Assembly: GCA_037951105.1 (NCBI GenBank)
Contig: JBAMJV010003993.1
Coordinates: 62,001-126,000 of the forward strand
DNA: 64,000 nucleotides
Reading direction: 5' to 3'
Origin: Echinarachnius parma
Lineage: Eukaryota; Echinodermata; Echinoidea; Clypeasteroida; Echinarachniidae
Positions 56,836-64,000 of this stretch are shown here, piece by piece. Numbering within the stretch: the first letter of the stretch is position 1; every line of letters begins with the position of its first letter. The notes beneath the pieces are model-generated. The model had not been told where the DNA came from, did no database searches, and was given only the letters and a program-made list of their open reading frames with translations. Made by a program: the position numbers and the translations under genes.

Positions 56836-57068
56836 TTAACCTGTTCCTTACTAGATGTTGCAACCCCCATAGAGTTATACAGTTACCACTAGTTACCTGT
56901 AGGCAATGGGTTAACCTGTTCCCTACTAGATGTTGCCCCCATAGAGTTAATACAGGACCCACCAGGTTCCTATAAGCAATGGGTTAACCTGTTCCCTACT
57001 AGATTTTGCAACCACATACATGTAGAGTTAATACAGGACCCACCAGGTTTCTGTAAGAAATGGGTTAA
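56836..57068 (+). repeat. Second array of the TTAACC...GGGTTAA element, three units
   Basis: TTAACCTGTTCC(T/C)TACTAGAT begins at about 56836, 56922 and 56984, with AGAGTTAATACAGGACCCAC and GCAATGGGTTAA. Unit lengths vary (about 62-86 bp) through indels. Confidence 0.88.
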
Positions 57069-58312
57069 TTAAGGGGCACAGTACAGCTTATAACTTTAAA
57101 TATAGGGTGATTCCTACAGCTGTCTATCACAAACAAAAAAAACACACTTGAAATAAAGTTTAATCCTGCTATGCTGACTCGATCACCTTTTGTAACGATC
57201 TAACTAAAATGTATGTTGGATGTTAAATGTATACATGTGTTTCTTTCTGTTAAAAACTAGTATTTCATGTTACAATGGGCAAAATATCAATGACTCATTT
57301 CTTTGTCTTATTATTTACAAGTTCACTAATCAAATGTATTTGCTGGATTGTATTTGTTGCCAGGATATATTGTTTTTATTGCAGCTTAATCTATTGTTTG
57401 GCAAGATTTGTCTGCTCTGTAACAAACTATTGTTTTTACTCTTTGGTATTTGCAGATTTATTTTGCCCTCTATATTGCACTATATTTGAAGGCACTAGTT
57501 TCCCCTAAAACTACTTATATACATCTGTATATGAATTATGCAGATCATTTATATTATATCATGTATAACATATTGTAATATTAATTTTATATTATTTATA
57601 TTTCATATTGTGCAACCATTACTGGAATGTTTTAAAGTTGTTGATGGTTAAACATTTACTGTCAGCAGCCTCGATTTAATTTTCATAACATAGTTTCTTT
57701 CAGTGTAAATCAGTGTAAATTAATGAAATGGTTGTATTTTGGTGATTTTTAATTTTTATTTATCCACTAATCCTCTCAAATTTCTGCCCAATCATGTCCG
57801 TCTCTCCTCACATTTAGCACAGTGGTGTAATTAACAGTCCCATGCCTATGTTTCTGTGTACCCATGACTCATGCTGCCTTATATAGTCTCCAAGATAATT
57901 ATCTTGACGTGCAAGGCTTCTGTTTAGATGTACATGTCTTGCTTTAGGTTCTTCTCATGTTTTAATAACCCAATATTAAAGAACTTAAAGGATGTTATTT
58001 CAACCAAGGTCTTCATTGTCATGTCTTAATTTGGTCCTCCTTAATTTATATCACTTTTTAACTACTGAAATATCTATAAATATAATGTACCATGTTTAAA
58101 AAAGTATTCAAAATCGGTATTAAAACTTTTGCAAAAATGTAACATTTACATTTTGTTATGTTCTTGTATTGAATATTTGTTTCACGTTAATAAACGATAA
58201 TATCCATTTTTCATTTTTGTATTCACCATGCACACCTCAAGAAAAGTGTCAGAAGTACCCCTATTTGAGAGTGGACTTGCCCTAACACCTCTATGTTGTT
58301 TATTGTCCTTAG
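57069..58312. other. Intron sequence, no feature recognised
   Basis: AT-rich. It leads to the exon 7 acceptor. Confidence 0.5.
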
Positions 58313-58420
58313 GCGACCCAGATGAGTTCTTCTACACAAACCAGGGGGAGGCACCCACTGTGGATGGGATCAATGACATGACAAATCTAGACGAGACCAA
58401 GGAAGCATTCAAACTATTAG
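58313..58420 (+). CDS. MYO5: Myosin V exon 7: upper 50-kDa domain segment
   Basis: The exon has two bases completing Gly, 35 codons and one base: DPDEFFYTNQGEAPTVDGIN and then DMTNLDETKEAFKLL. Class V relatives read NADNFNYTKQGGSPVIEGVDD followed by a T(R/K)xA..LLG ending, so this is the expected next part of the upper 50-kDa domain. The acceptor is TTGTCCTTAG at 58312 and the donor GTAATT starts at 58421. No following exon is recognised in the remaining 5.6 kb, so the next intron exceeds that length. Confidence 0.95.
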
Positions 58421-59260
58421 GTAATTATTGTTTTTTGTAAAAATGTATTAATTTTTATTCAATTTTACCAGGGAACCTTGACTCAGCCAATGGATGTTTT
58501 TTTTTTCTTCAAAAGTTCCCTGAAATGAATAAAATTACCTCAAAATTCCAAACAATAAAATGCAGTATTTTCAATGTTACATACAATAAAACTTAATGCA
58601 TGTACATGTACATTATATAATTAGGAACAGAACAACTAACTTAGACAGTATTCACATTTAAAAAGAGAGTGAGGGGTGGAAAATCAACAAAAAGTAGAAA
58701 TATTTAAGAGCAATACATTTCTTATGGCAAAAATACAAAGAAGATTTTGCATATCTTGGTATTTTTTTCAAAGGGTTTCAATATAAAAATAAATCCAAAT
58801 GGACAAATTACTGTATGTAAACAAAGATAAAGATTAAATCATATATGATTACACACCACATTGAAAGAAGCACTGTACTTTTCAAGATGACAGTTCTTTG
58901 ACCTTTTAAGCTTTGCGGGATGAAGCCTTTAAGGAAGTTGTAAAGAACTTTGTGGAATTTATGGATTTAGTGTGTCAGCACAGATAAAAACTGTCCCAAA
59001 TAGTTCAAGTGGAAGACCATAATACCCCGCATCTCAAATAATATGTATCATTTTGAGTCATGTGCATGCACTTGTAATATTATACTCAAAGGCTATAAAT
59101 CAAACCTATTAGTCATGAGGTTGTAACCTTTCCTGTCCGGTAAACACTTTCTGTGCTCAACAATGAATAGATAATACGGTTCATACACTTTTGTGTGACT
59201 ATGAGATGTTGAGGGTTAATGCATTGATGGCCCCTGCTCCCACAAGCTAAGAATTGACCT
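58421..59260. other. Intron sequence, no feature recognised
   Basis: AT-rich, no repeat ends identified. Confidence 0.5.
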
Positions 59261-60106
59261 GGGGGGTGTTTCACAAAGATCCTAATTTGAACTTATCTCT
59301 AAGTTGGACTTAACAAGTATGGAGAGCCATTAGTTTCTTTGAAACATTGTTTTAAAAGTCCTTTTTCAAAGGCATAAAATGTTGATTTAATTAATTAATA
59401 GTTTCTATTATCAAGGAGATTCCATGTCTTTGATGTAAAATTTATGACAGTCTAAAATTGTTATTCTAAGGCTACACATGGCTTTCCATAATAGTTAAGT
59501 CCAACTTAGAGTTAAAGGGATAGTTGAGTTTTGGTAGAGAGGGCGCTAGACTACTTTTTTTTGTGTGAGGTAATGAAAAACTGAGTGTAAAATTTGAAAG
59601 AGCATAATATTTAAATAATAAAATCATCTTTGTTTGATCAAAATCGGTTCAGAGACGGCTGAAATATCCATAAATATAACAATTTGTAATAAACCTGGGG
59701 CCCCGGGTTTATTAGAGAATTTTGAACCAGCCGTTAAAAATTCAAAAAAATGCTTCCTCTTTTCAAAAAGTTACAAAATAGGTATTTAAATAGTTGTTGG
59801 TTATTTCTCTATCTAATCACTATTTCAGCAAAGCATCACATGCACAATATTTTATTCAAAATGGTTGAAACCGATGAGTGTTTAGAGAGCGCCCTCTTAC
59901 GTTTTAACGGCTCTTTTTGAATGATAACATGATCTTTACTACGTCATTTGTAATTTTGTGTTCCTTTCTAGTTATAACTATTAGTTTGTAATGTAATGAT
60001 GCAGGTTTTGGTTACTAAAATTCAGTTTCACCAAAACTGTACTCTCCTTACCAGAACTCAACTATCCCTTTAAGTTCAACTTATGATCTTTGTGAAACAC
60101 CCCCCT
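59261..60106. mobile_element. GGGGGGTGTTTCACAAAG foldback element, interrupted by another MITE
   Basis: The left end GGGGGGTGTTTCACAAAGAT and the right end ATCTTTGTGAAACACCCCCC are inverted. Inner AAGTTGGACTTAAC and GTTAAGTCCAACTTAGAG pair. Without the nested insert the element is about 290 bp, close to the 302-bp copy at 10079. Confidence 0.87.
59516..60070. mobile_element. Nested TTAA MITE (AGGGATAGTTGAGTTTTGGT), 555 bp
   Basis: AGGGATAGTTGAGTTTTGGT on the left and CCAGAACTCAACTATCCCT on the right, flanked by TTAA at 59512-59515 and 60071-60074. It lies wholly inside the right part of the preceding element: removing it restores AGAGTTAAGTTCAACTT, as in the copy at 10341 (AGGGTTAACTTCAACTT). 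Confidence 0.85.
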
Positions 60107-60214
60107 GGTGGTTTGACTTTTGGAACAAGTAAGAAAAGAAGAAACATAGACGGGAGATAAATCAGAGGGATCATATTGGGAAGGGTTGGGAAGATAAGGA
60201 AGGAAAGATGTTAA

Positions 60215-60501
60215 AGGGACTTAGTAACAATGTCCAAATAGTAACATTGTCCAAATCCTCAAAATACAGTTGGAATTCTAGCGGTTCCCTCATATCTTGT
60301 TGTATTCGTATTAACAATAAAATCATGGGACAGGTTTTGGTTTTTCAAATTTCCCTTTCGTTGCTCATTACTCGGCCATATAACGTCCATTTAACTTGAA
60401 ATTTTCACACTACACCCAGTGGACATATCATATAACAACAATATACATTGTATCAACCACTCATCACTTTTTGCACATGTCAACAAAGTTACTAGATCCC
60501 T
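60215..60501. mobile_element. TTAA-flanked MITE (AGGGATCTAGTAAC family), 287 bp
   Basis: AGGGACTTAGTAACAATGTC on the left and AGTTACTAGATCCCT on the right, with TTAA at 60211-60214 and 60502-60505. A short internal duplication AATAGTAACATTGTCCAAAT follows the left end. Confidence 0.83.
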
Positions 60502-60505
60502 TTAA

Positions 60506-62022
60506 CCAAGGTGAATCACACTGTAGAAAACAGGTTAGGGGTTGGGAAGAAGTTTTTTTAAAAGTTTTTGAAAAGGTTAACCCGTTCAGGACCAAGTGAT
60601 TTTGCTATAACATGTAATCTCCATACACCCAAGCCAGAGTATTTTCGGGACCAGTCCTGCATGGGTTAAAATGTTCATGGGAAAGGGGACTACAGAGAAG
60701 CAAATGAGGACAGTTAAGCAAGGCTAGGTCATATAATGGAAAAGGGAAGGTAAAGCAAAATATTTTTAAAAAGCTGTTTATATACAATTTTGATCATTCA
60801 AATAGAAAGTATAGAGAAGTGAAAAGAGAAATTAAGCAAGTATGAAGATATTGAAGGAGGATGGGTTACACATGGGTGTAAGATCTGACTGGTAGATCAA
60901 AGCCTTAGAAATGAGGTAAAGAAATCCTAGGGAGAGGAAAGTGAAGAGAAGGAAAGAGAAAGGAGGGAACTTTCAACGAACAGCAATGTTAAGAAATTTA
61001 AAAGTAAAAGGGGGTTTAATAGCAAAGCATACGCTGCCATACAGAACTTAAGCAAAGAAGGGCAGTTAAGCAGAGTTATATGATTTGAAAAGAAAGTCAA
61101 AAGGCAAAGAGGAAAGGGGACTAAGTCGGGACAGATCATCGTTCCCACTTCCTTCAAACCGCCCCTTACCCTCGTGTTAACCCATCAAGGACGAGAGCTG
61201 TTTTAAGGCAAAACTGATCATTGTTTTCCTCTACAAATTGGCAACTCCTAATTTTTGTAGACCTTATGACGTAAAAATAGGTGGAACATATTTAGTAATG
61301 ACAATTTAAGACAAATATGAAGTGACTTTGCCGCAAAGTTGCCAATTTTAATGCCAAAATCTGTTTTTTTTAAATATCACAATGTGTTGCCAATTTAAGG
61401 ATTTTCCTAAATTATAGCGATTTATGCAATAATAAAAATCATTAAAAAATAACTAAAGCAGGTAGAGTAACAAAATAGGGCTCTAAAAATAGAGGAATTT
61501 ATGCTCTTTCTTCCTGTACACTTCACATAACTAGTCTTCTTCTTGTTTAAGTGTAGGACTACCAAACCACAAATATGTGGGCCTTAGGCACTGATGGGGG
61601 TCACTAAGACACACATCACTGGGAACCAACTAAAAAGGAATAAGGAATATTAAAGTGAGAGTAATAATTATTTGAATGGGGATAGAGGAACAGGAAGAGG
61701 TTAAGCTAGGTCAGATCATCTTCTTCATTTCCTGATAACCTCCCTTCTTTAACCTAGCGTCAAGACTATTAAGCATTTGGATACAACTGTCTTTAGGGAC
61801 ACTCATCTTCGGGAAGTCAGAGCAAGGCCATTTAGTGTTGTACAGTATGTCTCTGCCCATGGGAGTGAAAGAATTAGATCATTTCTGTCTTAGATGTAAG
61901 CCAAGAAAGGGTCCGTCATAGATCATACACTAGTGCATCCTATTTAAATGACGACGGGTTTAAACTGTGCCATATAACAGTGTTAATACTTCCGAGAAGA
62001 AAGAAGAAAGTACATGTATATA
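60506..62022. other. Intron or downstream; short GGGTTAA-type fragments
   Basis: GGTTAACCCGTTCAGGACCA ... CATGGGTTAA at about 60577-60667 and GTGTTAACCCATCAAGGACG at about 61176 are relatives of the TTAACCC element class. The purine-rich region 60.7-61.2 kb is low complexity. No exon is recognised. Confidence 0.5.
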
Positions 62023-62308
62023 TACAGTCAAACCTGTGTATAGTGACCACCGAAGGGAAGTAAGAAAAGTGGCCACGGTAGACAGGTGACCTCCATAGAC
62101 AGGTTCCATAACAATTCAATTCAATTTATTTATTCATGCTTCCAACAATACACTACAAATCAATTATAATCATTTCCAAAATAGAAATATACATATTGGA
62201 AACAAGCAACACTGTTTTTTTTTTTATTTACAAGGGATCACTTTTTGTGGTCACTATAAGCAGGTTGGCTGCTATAGACAGGTGGCCACTAAGACAGGTT
62301 TGACTGTA
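62023..62308. mobile_element. CAGTCAAACCTGT element with nested LINE-type tail
   Basis: TACAGTCAAACCTGTGTATA on the left and AGACAGGTTTGACTGTA on the right are inverted. The middle (about 62112-62225) is AATTCAATTCAATTTATTTA followed by A/T-rich sequence, resembling a minus-strand retroelement tail inserted in the element. Confidence 0.8.
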
Positions 62309-62409
62309 CCTGGAAATGCACCCTTTAAGAAAGTAGTGTGCTACGAAATCACTGGAAAAGAAATGCTTAAAAAATGTGCGAAAGATTATGATATGTTTTT
62401 ACGCTGAAC

Positions 62410-63060
62410 CTTTAATATTATCCTTCATCTTTGTGACATTGGCTGCAAAGAAGTGATAGACAACACTTGTCATTGAAGGGAACATGATATACATGTATGT
62501 TTGGTGATGTTACTAAGGGATTCTGAAAACATTAATCAGTTTTACCTAATATGAGACATTCAGTTAATAAGCGAGTCCTGTGCAAATAACTTTTTCTTGC
62601 TGCCTGTCAGCTGTGTAACAGTGGCAGCATGTGACGATACCACACAGTGACATTGGCGAAAAGCGAACTTGATATGGTTGGTCATGTTTCTAAGGCATTT
62701 CGAAAACATTAATTACTTAATAATACGTGTGGTTTGCGGTTGCACCATGTAAGAGGAGAGGATTGGTTAACCTGACATGGAACATTCAGTTAATAATCGT
62801 GTCCTGTGGGAAAAAATGTGTTCTTATTACCTGTCATCAGTGTAACATTGGCGGCACAGTATGCGATGATACAACAGTGACATTGGCCAAAAAGCAAACT
62901 TGATATGTTTGGTCATGTTACTAAGGCGTTCTGAAAACATGATTTAGTTTTTAAATACCTGGCATGCGACATTTGGTTAATAATCACCTCGATAGAAAAC
63001 AAAACTGAAAAAATTTCCTTGCTGTCTTTCATCTTTGTGACATTGGCTTTGATGCATAGG
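62410..63060 (+). repeat. Diverged tandem array, about 175-230 bp period
   Basis: GGT(G/C)ATGTT(A/T)CTAAGG landmarks lie at about 62503, 62681 and 62911, each followed by TTCTGAAAACAT and (A/G)ACATT(C/T)(A/G)GTTAATAA. A partial unit with TTCATCTTTGTGACATTGGCT occurs at both ends (about 62426 and 63028). Confidence 0.85.
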
Positions 63061-63182
63061 ATGGATGGATATGCCGCCATGATCCTTATTAAGAGTGAAT
63101 ATGATCTGTAGGAAACTGGCATCCCGTGCCCAACCCTTCCCACAAGGCCACATTGGATGTAGGGATACATTAAGAAAAGTTA

Positions 63183-63460
63183 TGCACACACACGTGAACT
63201 ACACACATACGTACGCATGCATGCACATACACACACACACACGAGCGCACGCACACACACACTCACGCACGCACGCACGCACACATTCACACTCACACTC
63301 GCACACATTCCCACTCACACTCGCACACATTCATGTACACATATACACACCCACATACAAACAAACAAACAAACAAACAACAAACAAACACTCATCTACT
63401 CCTCTACACTCATCCACCCATTTGTCCTTCCAGACAGACAGACAGACACCCAGACACCAT
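63183..63460 (+). repeat. Compound microsatellite: (CA)n, (CGCA)n, (CAAA)n, (CAGA)n
   Basis: CACACACACACACGAGCGCA, ACGCACGCACGCACGCACAC, ACAAACAAACAAACAAACAA and CAGACAGACAGACAGACACC occur in sequence. The long plus frames across it are His/Thr-rich artefacts. Confidence 0.95.
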
Positions 63461-64000
63461 CTTTATATCACTCGCCAAAGGTGGAGTAGCATTTCCAATA
63501 GGAAGTCTGACCCCCTTTACCTTGGTCATCCATCCCTTCCTTGACCAGATATGATATCTATAATAATACACTACCACAGGTTCTGGTCAGTTCGCGCTAT
63601 TGGCCATTGACAGAAATACCAGGGCCACATAACAAGATTTACGATTAATCTTATGATCAATTGATTGATCTTAATAATAATAAAAATAATAATAATGGTG
63701 GCTACTTTCATAGCATACATTCCGTCTCTCGACGCTCGCAGTGCAACACTATTTTATGATTAGTCTATTGATTGTATGATTAATTGATCGTACAATCAAT
63801 CAATTGGTTGTATGATGAATTGTAAATCTTTATGTCAAAGGAGCCTACAAGCCTTGTTCACATTACATTGTGAGCAAACATTTTGGACTCCCTTGCTTTC
63901 ATTCTAGTTCATGCTGATGTCATTTCCGTGCACGTATTCCCTCTTCCCATAACAAAATTGCCTTCATCCAAAGGAAAGGAAAATCTTATCCAAATATTAT
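63461..64000. other. No gene recognised
   Basis: (AATAATAAT)n near 63673 followed by GGTGGCTACTTTCATAGC may be another retroelement tail. TTGATTGATC/ATCAATCAAT-type palindromic phrases occur near 63658-63815. Confidence 0.45.

Larger units (their letters stand above)
22494..58420 (+). other. MYO5: Class V myosin gene, partial (six internal coding exons)
   Basis: Six exons join in frame: phase 0 between the first two, then 1, 2, 0 and 1. They give 916 nt, or 305 codons plus one base. The product matches the start of a class V myosin heavy chain, an actin-based processive cargo motor of the cytoplasm. Seen in order: the SH3-like N-terminal segment, the class V-typical [20 protein letters not shown] region, the purine-binding loop NPYEQLPLY, the P-loop GESGAGKT, the switch I motif [10 protein letters not shown], and part of the upper 50-kDa domain. 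All five internal introns have GT-AG borders. Switch II, the actin-binding loops, IQ motifs, coiled coil and globular tail must lie beyond 64000. The initiator exon, probably only a few codons long, is not recognised upstream of 22494. Exon numbers used here assume one missing first coding exon. The class assignment rests on [14 protein letters not shown] and the surrounding residues, which I know as class V rather than myosin I, II or VI. Confidence 0.95.

Noticed and set aside
63095..63554. 149-codon His/Thr-rich open frame
   Set aside because: It is a translation of the (CA)n, (CGCA)n and (CAAA)n microsatellite.

Overview
The window is animal nuclear DNA: AT-rich, intron-dominated and full of short transposon relics. 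No prokaryotic gene arrangement, CRISPR array, rRNA or viral genome was seen. The only gene I recognise with confidence is a plus-strand class V unconventional myosin (MYO5). Six consecutive coding exons (22494-22604, 25580-25748, 33476-33620, 37307-37463, 50363-50588, 58313-58420) join in phase across GT-AG introns of 2975, 7727, 3686, 12899 and 7724 bp. They encode 305 residues of the motor head: N-terminal SH3-like region, purine-binding loop, P-loop, switch I and part of the upper 50-kDa domain. The start-codon exon and everything after the upper 50-kDa segment are not visible, so the gene is cut by the window or its first exon lies unrecognised upstream. The repeat repertoire (tRNA-headed SINEs, many TTAA-flanked and foldback MITEs, poly-G/poly-C tracts, LINE 3' tails ending in (ATT)n) suggests a marine invertebrate, most likely an echinoderm such as a sea urchin. 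That assignment is inference.

Layout. 1-22 kb: no confident gene; one unidentified candidate exon (795-922), several foldback elements, two local tandem arrays, TTAA-bounded MITEs, and a GC-richer stretch at 19.2-20.0 kb with an unrecognised 144-codon minus-strand ORF. 22.5-26.1 kb: MYO5 exons 2 and 3 (numbered assuming one missing start exon) with partial exon copies, and transposons inserted among the copies. 27.6-31.3 kb: a terminal-inverted-repeat element whose interior and right flank were amplified in place into three about 1.05-1.2 kb units, each built from 158-bp monomers. 31.5-32.5 kb: another tandem array. 33.2-34.3 kb: exon 4, a tRNA-like sequence just upstream, and a 175-bp tandem array of the exon's 3' part. 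37.3 kb: exon 5. 37.5-50.3 kb: a long intron holding SINE, LINE and foldback relics. 50.4 kb: exon 6, with a MITE 18 bp after its donor. 52.6-53.1 kb: a 76-bp array. 55.6 kb: an exon 7-like relic. 58.3 kb: exon 7. 59-64 kb: nested MITEs, a further array and microsatellites.

The most distinctive observation is that at least three, perhaps four, of the six myosin exons have partial local copies. Exons 2 and 4 were copied with their 5' splice sites, and exon 3 with its 3' splice site. The intact exon always remains. The copying periods (about 175-229 bp) match a wider tendency of this window to carry unrelated tandem arrays with roughly 150-230 bp periods.
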